DNA of 64,000 nt, from contig OZ251505.1 in assembly GCA_965242795.1 (NCBI GenBank), positions 3,410,001 through 3,474,000 on the forward strand, read 5' to 3'. Positions 1-7,839 of the stretch are shown piece after piece. Position numbers and translations under genes: made by a program. Origin of the DNA: Bin18 sp965242795. GTDB taxonomy: Bacteria > Desulfobacterota > Binatia > Bin18. Position 1 is the first letter of the stretch; every line of letters begins with the position of its first letter. The notes beneath the pieces were generated by a model. It saw only the letters and a program-made list of their open reading frames with translations. It did not search any database and was not told the origin of the DNA.

Positions 1-1
1 C

Positions 2-1105
2 CGGTATCTGATCGGCTTTCCGGGCGGCTACTTCCAGGAGAACAACGGGGGCGGCCATCACGACCTCGAATCGTTCGCCCTGTTCCTGCACGGCGACTAC
101 GACCTGACCGACCGCCTGACGCTGACCGCGGGGCTGCGCTGGACCCGCGACGAGAAGGAGGCGGCCGTCGCGGGGTCGGTGCTGAACTTCGTCTCGTGCC
201 ACGTCGTGGACGGCCCTACGTGTCCCCCCGATTACGAAGACCGCGCAAGCTGGACCTACTGGTCGCCCAAGGTCGGCCTGACCTACCGCTTCGACGAACG
301 GGCGCTGATCTACGGGCATTGGCGGCGGAGCTCCCGGCCCGGCGGCTACAATCTGCGCGACCGATCCGCCAAGCTCGCCCGCGTCCTGTCCCCGGAGCAA
401 CTCGCCGGATTGCCCGTGACCGACGAGTTCGACGATCTGTCATACGACGACGAGCGGGTCGACACGTTCGAGCTCGGGGTCAAGCACACGTTCGGCCCGG
501 GGACCTACGTCAACGCGGCGTTCTTCTACAACTTCATCGACGACGTACGCCGCCGGGTGTTTCTCCGCCAGTACGAACCGTTCTTGCAGGCGACCTTCTT
601 CCCGCCGTTCATCCGGGCCATCGGCGACGCGGAAACGTGGGGGTTCGAGGTCGAGGGCAGTGTCGCCGTCACCTCCGACCTGACCCTGCTCGGCTCCGCC
701 GGGTACCTGGAGGCCGACTACACCAAGGTGGAGTACGACCTCACCTACGACGGGCTGGTGGACGGGCGGGACGAAGACGTCGAGTTGCCGCGCGCCCCGA
801 CCTGGACGTACAGCGTGGGCGTGCAGCATACGCTGCGGATGGGCGCCCGCCACCGGCTCGTCTCGCGGGCCAACTACGCCTACCGGGACAAGTCGTACGA
901 CACGGCCGACAATCTGGGCTTCAATTGGCACCAGAAGATCGTGGACGCGGGCGTGGACCTGTACCTCGACGACGGGCAGTGGGTGGTGGGGCTCTACGGC
1001 AGGAATCTGCTGAACTTCGCCCGGGCCGGTGAGGACCTGACCGTCTCGCCGACGCTCGGCAGCATTTCGGCATTGGAGCGGGCCGCACCTTCGGCCTGGA
1101 GTTGA
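2..1105 (+). CDS. TonB-dependent receptor, C-terminal part, 3' frameshifted
   Basis: The frame is open from the first bases of the window and encodes the beta-barrel end of an outer-membrane TonB-dependent receptor. It aligns throughout with the last part of the receptor encoded at 1652-3979, sharing LTLTAGLRWTRDEKEAAV, GLTYRFDE, SRPGGYNLRD and RANYAYRDKSYDTADN. The plug domain and signal peptide lie outside the window. The paralogue ends in LELTYNFRGV, a typical aromatic-terminated last barrel strand. Here one base is missing near 1076-1083, so the frame ends in an unrelated tail (RAAPSAWS, stop at 1103-1105). The sequence for LELTYNFRGV is still present in the +1 frame and would end at 1128. 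Barrel assembly by BamA normally needs that terminal strand, so the product is probably non-functional unless this is an assembly error. The ligand is unknown. Confidence 0.85.
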   Translation, partial: RYLIGFPGGYFQENNGGGHHDLESFALFLHGDYDLTDRLTLTAGLRWTRDEKEAAVAGSVLNFVSCHVVDGPTCPPDYEDRASWTYWSPKVGLTYRFDERALIYGHWRRSSRPGGYNLRDRSAKLARVLSPEQLAGLPVTDEFDDLSYDDERVDTFELGVKHTFGPGTYVNAAFFYNFIDDVRRRVFLRQYEPFLQATFFPPFIRAIGDAETWGFEVEGSVAVTSDLTLLGSAGYLEADYTKVEYDLTYDGLVDGRDEDVELPRAPTWTYSVGVQHTLRMGARHRLVSRANYAYRDKSYDTADNLGFNWHQKIVDAGVDLYLDDGQWVVGLYGRNLLNFARAGEDLTVSPTLGSISALERAAPSAWS

Positions 1106-1128
1106 CCTATAATTTCCGGGGCGTCTGA

Positions 1129-1651
1129 GCGCGTCTCGGCCATGCCGCTTGCGGGCCGGCGGTGGGGAACGTCCGCGTTCGGCGGAGTCGGCGGGGGTTC
1201 TCGGGGGAATCGTTTCGGAATGCCGGGGTGACTTCGGAAGACCCTCACCCCCGGATCACGTCCGGGGCAGGCTCTAACCCTCCCCCAGAGGGGGAGGGGA
1301 CAGAAGGAGAAGGGAATGACTGACAGGATGATCCCCGGACTCACCACAGCTTGCTTACATTTCCCTTCCCCATAAAAAGCAAATCCCCTCCCCCTTTGGG
1401 GGAGGGCTAGGGAGAGGGTTCCCCCTCGAACCGAGAGGTCCGGTCCGTACCCTGCGTGCTCCACGTTCTTCGTCCTCCCTGTCCTCTTGCGGGAAGTCGT
1501 TCGGAGGAACGGCGGAGCAGGCCGTTCCACACCCGACACGAAGAATCCGTATGCACACGCCTCGCAGCACCCCCATCCCCACGGGGACCCGCTGCGGGCG
1601 AGACGCCCGCGTTCCCAGCAGGATAGGAACGCCACGGATCGGAGCCACGTG
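1129..1651. repeat. intergenic repeats between the two receptor genes
   Basis: No gene is seen here. Two palindromic C-rich/G-rich elements are visible: one at about 1241-1302 with CCCCCGGATCACGTCCGGGG-like symmetry, and one at about 1384-1420 with CTCCCCCTTTGGGGGAG. Both belong to a family scattered through the window (for example 14455, 46262, 50436, 52195, 55062, 58146 and 62340). The first 100 bp or so after each receptor stop are also similar to each other, so the tandem duplication included some 3' flank. Confidence 0.6.
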
Positions 1652-3979
1652 ATGCCCACGGCTCTGCGTATCTTCGCCCTCGTGTTGTTTCTCGGCGCAT
1701 CGCCCGCCCAGGCCCAGCACGCCGACACGCACGCCGCGGAGACGGAACCCGAACGCCTGGAAGCCGTGGAAGTGGCCGCGGAACGACAACGCACATTGCC
1801 CCCGCAGGACAGGCCCGCGGCGGTCTCCGCGCTGGAAGCGGCGCAGATCGACGTCCTGAAGGTGCGGAACCTGACCAACCTGTCCATCGGCCTGCCCAAC
1901 GTGCAGTTGGACGACCGGCACATCGCGCGCGGGGTCGCCCACTTCTCGATCCGCGGGTTGGGGACCAACAGTTCGCTGCCGGCGGTCGATCCGAGCGTCG
2001 GCCTGTTCGTCGACGGGGTGTACGTGGGCACCAGCGTCACGGCGTTGCACGACGTGTACGACCTGGAGGCCATCGAGGTCCTGCGCGGCCCGCAGAGCAC
2101 CCGGTTCGGGCGCAGCACGGTCGGCGGCGCGGTTCGGCTCGAAACCCGGAAGCCGACGGATTTCTACGAAGCCACGGTCCGCAGTGCGGTGGAAGGCGGC
2201 GGCAAGGCGCCCAACGTGTATGTGTCGGGCACGCTGAACGCCCCGCTGACGGAGACGCTGGGCGCCCGGCTGACCGTGTACGCCAACCAGGACCAGGGCT
2301 GGTTCGAGAACGAGCACGACGGCCGGGCGCACGGCGCGCAGGACTACGTGTCGCTGCGGCCGGTGCTCTCCTGGCAGCCCGCGCGGCACCTCGATCTGAC
2401 CCTGCGCTACGAATATCAGGACGGCGACGGGGACGGCCCCGCGGTCCAGAACCGGTCCCTCTTCGACCGCGACAGCCACGACTTCGCCATCGACCAGGTG
2501 GGCTACAACCGGGCCGAAGTGCACTTCTTCACGCTGCGTGCGGACTGGGACGTGGCGTTGGGGCACGGCACGGTCACCAACGTCTTCGGCTGGCGCGACA
2601 GCCGGCTCGACCAGTTGACCGACCTCGACTCGCTCCCGCTCCCCATCTTCGACATCGACGCCGTCCACGCCGCAGAACAGGTGAGCAACGAGTTGCGCTA
2701 CGCCGGCGTCTTCTTCGACCGGCTGTTCCTGACGACCGGCTTCTCCTACTTCACCAACGAAACCCTCCACCACGACCGGTATTTCATCCGCCCGCTGACG
2801 GGCCGCGCCCTCGAATTGAACGGCGGCGGCAACCACGACATCGACACCTTCGCCCTGTTCCTGCACGGCGACTACGACTTGACCGACCGCCTGACGCTGA
2901 CCGCGGGGCTGCGCTGGACCCGCGACGAGAAAGAGGCGGCCGTCACGGGGGTGGTGCAGCACGCCACGCGGTGCCACAGCGTGGACGGTCCCGCGTGTCC
3001 CACCCATTTCCAGGACGTTTCGAGCTGGCACTACTGGTCGCCCAAGGTCGGCCTGACCTACCGCTTCGACGAGCAGACGCTGGTCTATGGACACTGGCGC
3101 CGCGGCTCCCGGCCCGGCGGGTACAATCTGCGCGACACGTCCGCCAATCTCTACGGCCGGCTGTCGCCGGCGGGCCGCGCCCAATTGGAGCGGCTCGGGT
3201 TGGTGCTGACGGACGAATTCGACGATCTGTCGTTCGACGACGAACGGGTGGACACGTTCGAGTTGGGCGTCAAACACACGGTCGGCGCGCGGGGCGCCGT
3301 CAACGCGGCGTTCTTCTACAACTGCATCGACGACGTCCAGCGCCACGTGCTGCTGCCCGAGGTCCTGCCCATCGTCGCGGCCGACGGTCGGCTCCTGGCG
3401 AGGCTCGTGGACGGGCGGCCCCGGCTGCTGACGACCACGGTGGGCGTGCCGTTGACCCGCAACGTCGGCGACGCCGAAACGTGGGGGTTCGAGGCCGCGG
3501 GCCGGTTCGCCGTCACCCCGAGCGTAACCGTCCTCGGCTCCGCGGGGTATCTGGAGGCCGACTACACCAAGATGCTCTACGACCTCACCTACGACGGGCG
3601 GGTGGACGGGCGGGACGAAGCGCGCGCATTGCCGCGCGCCCCGACCTGGACGTACAGCCTGGGCGTACAGCACACGCTGGCGCTCGGCGCCCGCCATCGG
3701 CTGATCTCGCGGGCCAACTACGCGTACCGGGACAAGTCGTACGACACGGCCGACAATCGGGGCTTCAACCGACAACAGAAGATCGTGGACGCCGGGATGG
3801 ACCTGTTCCTCGACGACGGGCGGTGGGTGGTCGGGCTGTACGGCCGGAACCTGCTGAACTTCGCCCGGGCCGGCGCGGACACCCCGGTCTCGCCGGCGTA
3901 TGGCGGCGGGACCCTGGCGCCGCTGGCGCGCGGCCGCACCTTCGGCCTGGAGTTGACCTATAATTTCCGGGGCGTCTGA
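1652..3979 (+). CDS. TonB-dependent outer-membrane receptor
   Basis: A complete receptor of 775 residues. The start at 1652 was chosen because MPTALRIFALVLFLGASPAQA is a clean Sec signal peptide and GGAG lies at 1641-1644; the frame is open further upstream without coding character. A TonB-box-like LEAVEVAAE sits at residues 36-44. The plug domain spans about 45-155 and includes IEVLRGPQSTRFGRSTVGGA, the usual plug signature. The 22-strand barrel follows and ends in LELTYNFRGV. Proteins of this family bind a scarce ligand (siderophore, cobalamin, glycan or other small molecule) and import it using TonB/ExbBD energy. Nothing in the sequence or neighbourhood fixes the ligand. It is a tandem paralogue of the broken gene at 2-1105. 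Confidence 0.9.
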   Translation: MPTALRIFALVLFLGASPAQAQHADTHAAETEPERLEAVEVAAERQRTLPPQDRPAAVSALEAAQIDVLKVRNLTNLSIGLPNVQLDDRHIARGVAHFSIRGLGTNSSLPAVDPSVGLFVDGVYVGTSVTALHDVYDLEAIEVLRGPQSTRFGRSTVGGAVRLETRKPTDFYEATVRSAVEGGGKAPNVYVSGTLNAPLTETLGARLTVYANQDQGWFENEHDGRAHGAQDYVSLRPVLSWQPARHLDLTLRYEYQDGDGDGPAVQNRSLFDRDSHDFAIDQVGYNRAEVHFFTLRADWDVALGHGTVTNVFGWRDSRLDQLTDLDSLPLPIFDIDAVHAAEQVSNELRYAGVFFDRLFLTTGFSYFTNETLHHDRYFIRPLTGRALELNGGGNHDIDTFALFLHGDYDLTDRLTLTAGLRWTRDEKEAAVTGVVQHATRCHSVDGPACPTHFQDVSSWHYWSPKVGLTYRFDEQTLVYGHWRRGSRPGGYNLRDTSANLYGRLSPAGRAQLERLGLVLTDEFDDLSFDDERVDTFELGVKHTVGARGAVNAAFFYNCIDDVQRHVLLPEVLPIVAADGRLLARLVDGRPRLLTTTVGVPLTRNVGDAETWGFEAAGRFAVTPSVTVLGSAGYLEADYTKMLYDLTYDGRVDGRDEARALPRAPTWTYSLGVQHTLALGARHRLISRANYAYRDKSYDTADNRGFNRQQKIVDAGMDLFLDDGRWVVGLYGRNLLNFARAGADTPVSPAYGGGTLAPLARGRTFGLELTYNFRGV

Positions 3980-4403
3980 GCGCCGTCTCGATCATTCCAC
4001 TTTCGGGCCGCTGGCGCGGAGGGTCTGCGTTTCGCAGAGTCTGTGGAGGTTCGGGCGCGCCTCGGGTTGAAACGCCGGGGGAGAAGGTCCCCTTGGAACC
4101 GAAACCAGCCTTTACAAAGAGCATGACATACAAGAGGATCCCGCACCCCTTGTGACACCCTTCGACCTTTCGGCAGGCTCAAGGCACTGCAAGCTCACCA
4201 CCCGAGCTCAGGACACTGCAAGCTCAAAGCACCGCAAGTTCAGGGACCTTCCCATCCCCAAGTTCGTTGAGCCTGCGCTGTGTTGAGCTTGTCGAAACAT
4301 CGAAACGGAGGAAGGATCATCTCGTAGGTAATTCCCCTGTAAAAGAAATGATGAAGAGGCCCGCCCAGTGCGAAACCTGAGGCGAAATCGCTCGCGTGTG
4401 ATT
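3980..4403. repeat. intergenic block of dispersed repeats
   Basis: No coding signal is seen. From about 4120 to 4345 there are short copies of two repeat families: an element beginning ACAAGAGGATCCCGC (also near 45155 and, diverged, near 14090), and a family built on CTTCGA, AAGCTCA and GTTGAGC units (also at 14107-14420, 45185-45345, 50325 and 58640). Several units are inverted relative to each other. Confidence 0.55.
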
Positions 4404-4432
4404 TTGACCCTGGTGCAAATTGGTCGTATTTT
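4404..4432 (+). promoter_or_regulatory. sigma70-type promoter, probably leaderless, for the AAA/DUF4143 gene
   Basis: TTGACC at 4404-4409 and TATTTT at 4427-4432 are separated by exactly 17 bp. The expected start of transcription, about 7 bases past the -10 box, falls on or beside the A of the ATG at 4439. No Shine-Dalgarno sequence precedes that ATG. This fits a leaderless message. It is a prediction from spacing only. Confidence 0.5.
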
Positions 4433-4438
4433 CGACGG

Positions 4439-5557
4439 ATGGCGATCACGGCCCGCTACTTGGAGGCGCAAGTTACCCGCGATCTCGAACGCAAAATGGT
4501 GTTCGTGGCCGGGCCGCGCCAAGTCGGCAAGACGACGTTGGCGCGACGTCTGCCGGACGCCGCGAGCGGCTACCTGAGCTGGGACGTCCCGGCGGACCGG
4601 GAACGCATCCTGCGGCGGGAGTTGCCGGCTGCTCCGCTATGGGTGTTCGACGAGATCCACAAGTACCGCCGCTGGCGGGATTTCCTGAAGGGGCTCTCCG
4701 ACGCCCGCGGAGAGCAGCAGCGCATCCTCGTCACCGGCAGCGGCCGGCTGGAACTGTTCGGTTTCGGCGGCGACTCCTTGCAGGGCCGCTATCACCTGTT
4801 GCGGCTGCATCCGTTCTCGGTCGCCGAGGTCGGCATCGAAGACGCGGAAGGACTCGCGACGCTGTCGCGTCTCGGCGGATTCCCGGAGCCGTTTCTCCGC
4901 GGCAGTGAGACCGAGGCGCGGCGCTGGTCGCGCGAGTACCGTGCGCGCCTAGTGGAGGAAGAGGTCGCCTCGTTGGCACGCATCCAGGACTTGGGCAGGT
5001 TGGAGGAGATGATGTTGCGTCTGCCGGACTTGGTGGGGTCGCCGCTGTCGATCAACGCCCTGCGCGAGGATCTGCAAGTGGCGCACAAGACGGCCGCGGC
5101 CTGGCTCGATGCGTTGGAGCGCCTGTTCGCCATTTTCCGGGTGGCCCCATTCGGCGCGCCCCGCATCCGCGCCGTGAAGCAGGAACGCAAGCACTACCAC
5201 TTCGATTGGTCGGTGGTCCGCAACGAGGGCGCGCGCTTCGAGAATCTCGTCGCGTGCCACCTGTTGAAATGGGTGCATTTCGAGCAGGACGCGCGCAGCC
5301 GCGAACTCGAATTGCGGTTCTTCCGGGACGTGGACCGACGGGAAGTCGATTTCGTGGTCACCGAAGACCGACAGCCGATCCTGTTCGTGGAGTGCAAACC
5401 GGCCGACCACGACGTCGACCGGGGGCTTCGGTATCTGAAGACGCGCTTCCCAGCCGCGGCCGCCGTTCAGATCGCCTTGTCCGGTCGCCGCGACTATCGA
5501 ACGCCGGAGGGTATCCGGGCAATGCCCGCGGTCGAGTTTCTCCGCACGCTGGCGTAA
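4439..5557 (+). CDS. AAA+ ATPase, DUF4143 family
   Basis: A 372-residue cytoplasmic protein. Walker A is GPRQVGKTT at residues 25-33, Walker B is LWVFDEIHK at 67-75, and a sensor-1 type ILVTGSGR lies at 96-103. The middle region (around SINALREDLQVAHKTAAAWL) looks like a winged helix. The C-terminal part carries a VDFV...VECK pattern resembling the PD-(D/E)XK fold often seen in DUF4143 proteins. Members are common, usually stand alone, and their role is not established. It stands alone here too, convergent with the gene at 5674-6066, with a likely leaderless promoter just upstream. The start at 4439 is the first ATG after that promoter and precedes Walker A by the usual distance. Confidence 0.85.
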   Translation: MAITARYLEAQVTRDLERKMVFVAGPRQVGKTTLARRLPDAASGYLSWDVPADRERILRRELPAAPLWVFDEIHKYRRWRDFLKGLSDARGEQQRILVTGSGRLELFGFGGDSLQGRYHLLRLHPFSVAEVGIEDAEGLATLSRLGGFPEPFLRGSETEARRWSREYRARLVEEEVASLARIQDLGRLEEMMLRLPDLVGSPLSINALREDLQVAHKTAAAWLDALERLFAIFRVAPFGAPRIRAVKQERKHYHFDWSVVRNEGARFENLVACHLLKWVHFEQDARSRELELRFFRDVDRREVDFVVTEDRQPILFVECKPADHDVDRGLRYLKTRFPAAAAVQIALSGRRDYRTPEGIRAMPAVEFLRTLA

Positions 5558-5673
5558 GCAGCCGCGGCGTCCCGTTCCGAGCCGCATCTCACGTCGAAAA
5601 TTTCCACCCTGATTCGATACGGTGGTCGGGACCCGATCTCCGCGGAGCGGAAGCAGTGGGACCGCGGCGACGC

Positions 5674-6066
5674 CTACTCCCCCTTGTCCGCCAACTCGCG
5701 GCCCTTGTCGGGCGTCGGGTCGGGGACGAGGCCGTAGATCCGACGGCCTTCGTGATCGTCGGGAAGATGCTCGGTAATCGGCCGGCCGTCGGGTGCCACG
5801 AACAACAGGCAGTGGCAATACTTCCACTTCTTCATTTCGTCGCAGGCGCACACCCATTCGCGGCTGCGGGCGAGTTCGGCCTTCTTGTCGGGATAGAAAT
5901 TGCACGGGCACAGCGGACGTCCGGTCTCGTCGATGTTGTTGGCCAAGCCGAGAACGACCGCCTCCGTGACATCTGCGTCCGGGTGTCGAGAGGTGCCGGT
6001 CTTCTGCAGATATTTGTCCACGTAGGTGCGCATGCGCTTGATGCTTTTCTCCGAGGGGGTGTCCAT
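5674..6066 (-). CDS. ferredoxin-thioredoxin reductase catalytic (beta) subunit-like protein
   Basis: A 130-residue protein with six cysteines in three pairs: CPC (53, 55), CAC (73, 75) and CHC (84, 86). This is the layout of the ferredoxin:thioredoxin reductase catalytic chain, whose 4Fe-4S cluster and adjacent disulfide pass electrons from ferredoxin to thioredoxin. By family knowledge the second Cys of CPC and the last Cys of CHC form the redox disulfide and the other four hold the cluster; all six are present. The middle pair is CAC instead of the usual CPC. The start at 6066 was chosen over an upstream in-frame ATG because GGGAGG precedes it at good spacing. It is divergent from the dehydrogenase at 6158. 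No variable subunit, thioredoxin or ferredoxin gene lies beside it. Confidence 0.85.
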   Translation of the reverse strand: MDTPSEKSIKRMRTYVDKYLQKTGTSRHPDADVTEAVVLGLANNIDETGRPLCPCNFYPDKKAELARSREWVCACDEMKKWKYCHCLLFVAPDGRPITEHLPDDHEGRRIYGLVPDPTPDKGRELADKGE

Positions 6067-6157
6067 CGCGTGCCTCCCGCCGTTCCGTTTCGGCCATACG
6101 CCGGCCGGTGTCAATCTAGTCTTTCGGCCGCACGTGTGCCACCCTGTCCCGCCGCTC

Positions 6158-7177
6158 ATGTCCGCCCCTCTTCCCAAAATCTACGTCACGCGCCGGCTGA
6201 CGCCCGCCGGCCTGACGCCGATTACCGCCGAGCCCGGACTGCGGATGTGGGATTCCGAGGACGCGGTCCCGCGCGACGTATTGCTGCGCGAAATCCACGA
6301 CACCACGGCGTTGCTGAGCATGGTCAGCGAGCGGGTGGACGCCGCACTGCTTGACCGCGCCCCGCGGCTCGAGCTGGTCGCCAACATGGCCGCCGGCTAC
6401 GACAACGTGGACGTGCCGGCGCTCACCCGCCGCGGTATCCTGCTCACCAACACACCGGACGTATTGACCGAAACGACGGCCGATCTGACGTTCGCGCTGA
6501 TGCTGGGGATCGCGCGGCGCATCGGGGAGGGCGAACGGCTCGTGCGGTCGGGCCGCTGGCCGGTCTGGAGCCCGTTCCGTTTTCTGGGGGCCGACGTGCA
6601 TCACGCGACCTTGGGCATCGTCGGTTTGGGCCGCATCGGTGCCGAAGTCGCCAAGCGCGCCCGCGGCTTCGACATGCGCGTGTACTACCACAACCGCGGC
6701 CGGAACGCCGCCGCGGAAGCGCGCCTGGGTTGCACGTGGGTCCCGCTCGACACGCTGCTGGCAACCGCGGACTTCGTCGTCATTCTCACGCCGCTGACTC
6801 CCGAGACGCGCGGCCTCATCTCCACGGCGCAGTTGGCCGCCATGAAACCGACGGCCTATCTGATCAACGCCGCGCGCGGGCCGGTGGTGGATTCCGACGC
6901 ACTGTACCGGGCGCTACGCGACCGGCGGATTGCCGGCGCTGCGTTGGACGTGACCGACCCGGAGCCGCTGCCCGCGGACCATCCGTTGCTCACCCTCGAC
7001 AACTGTCTGGTCGTGCCGCACGTAGGCAGCGCCAGCGTGGCGACCCGCACGCGCATGGCAAGGCTGGCAGCGGAAAACGTCGCCGCCTTCCTCCGCGGCG
7101 AGCGAGTCCCGACGCCGGTGAACCCGGAGGTCCTGCCATCGGCCGCGGCGGACGGGGAGCGTGGCATGTCGGCTTGA
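6158..7177 (+). CDS. D-2-hydroxyacid dehydrogenase (glyoxylate/hydroxypyruvate reductase type)
   Basis: A 339-residue NAD(P)-dependent dehydrogenase of the D-isomer-specific family, closest in pattern to GyaR/GhrB. The Rossmann motif is VGLGRIG at 155-161. The catalytic triad is visible as Arg240 (INAARGPVVD), Glu269 (TDPEP) and His288 (VVPHVGSAS). Such enzymes reduce glyoxylate or hydroxypyruvate to glycolate or D-glycerate in the cytoplasm; the exact substrate cannot be read here. The ATG at 6158 begins a normal N-terminus (PKIYVTRRLTPAGL). It is divergent from the FTR-like gene, with about 90 bp between the starts. Confidence 0.88.
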   Translation: MSAPLPKIYVTRRLTPAGLTPITAEPGLRMWDSEDAVPRDVLLREIHDTTALLSMVSERVDAALLDRAPRLELVANMAAGYDNVDVPALTRRGILLTNTPDVLTETTADLTFALMLGIARRIGEGERLVRSGRWPVWSPFRFLGADVHHATLGIVGLGRIGAEVAKRARGFDMRVYYHNRGRNAAAEARLGCTWVPLDTLLATADFVVILTPLTPETRGLISTAQLAAMKPTAYLINAARGPVVDSDALYRALRDRRIAGAALDVTDPEPLPADHPLLTLDNCLVVPHVGSASVATRTRMARLAAENVAAFLRGERVPTPVNPEVLPSAAADGERGMSA

Positions 7178-7839
7178 AACCGGGATCACAGATACGATGA
7201 TCCTGAATCCGGTTCCCCTCGTCATCCCTGCGCAAGCATGGATCCATGTCCTGGATTCCCGCTTGCGTGTTGGGATTCGGATAATTGGATGTACGCGGCG
7301 GTGGGATGAAAAAGGGGGCTCCAATCTCTTCGGGTGGCGGCCTAGTGTAGGTAGATCAGGCTCTATAAGTCGGCGCGCTCTACCCTGGCCATCTGGGCCA
7401 AGGCCCCGCGAAGGGTCTCCCTGACGAGCGGCTTGGCACGACGCTCTGAGGGCTGCTGGCCCCGGCGCGCACACGGTGCCCGCGCCCGGAGAGTGCTGCT
7501 CGGTCCCCTCATCTGCGGCCGCGCTCCTCCTTGTCCCGGTGGTGGAGCGGGCGGGGTGAGAGTTCCGCCAAGTGGGTATGCCGGTCGCGACGCTTACCGG
7601 GGGACTCACCCACCCCGCCAAGCAACCCATCTCGCGCCGTGCGGGCGCTCGGGGTTTGGGGCGGGATGGGAGTCGCCCGTCCCCATCCCCCCGCCGGCGA
7701 CACCCGTGTTCTCAGGCATAGCCACCGAAACCGATGCACTACCCGAATCTCCAACAGCAGCAGCTCCTTCGGATGGGGATGCCTTACCCCAGCATGCCTG
7801 ATACACAGAACACCCAACGGACGAGACAGGAGGGGTGAA
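7178..7839. repeat. intergenic region with a palindromic REP-like element
   Basis: No gene is recognised in these 660 bp. A REP-like element of the family GTCATNCCNGCGCAAGCNGG...CTGGATTCCCGC lies at about 7219-7268 (other copies near 33713, 46166, 54983, 58728, 62455 and 63795). The rest is GC-rich sequence without codon structure. A strong ribosome-binding site (ACAGGAGGGGTGAA) at its right end serves the next gene. Confidence 0.5.

Noticed and set aside
1355..3775. Very long antisense open frames (also over 39073-42144, 42094-45090, 47173-49839 and 54951-56717)
   Set aside because: They lie opposite or out of frame with clearly recognised genes, have Arg/Pro/Gly-rich content with no family motifs, and arise from GC-rich third positions. 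Within the 39073 frame only the part from 40257 is real.
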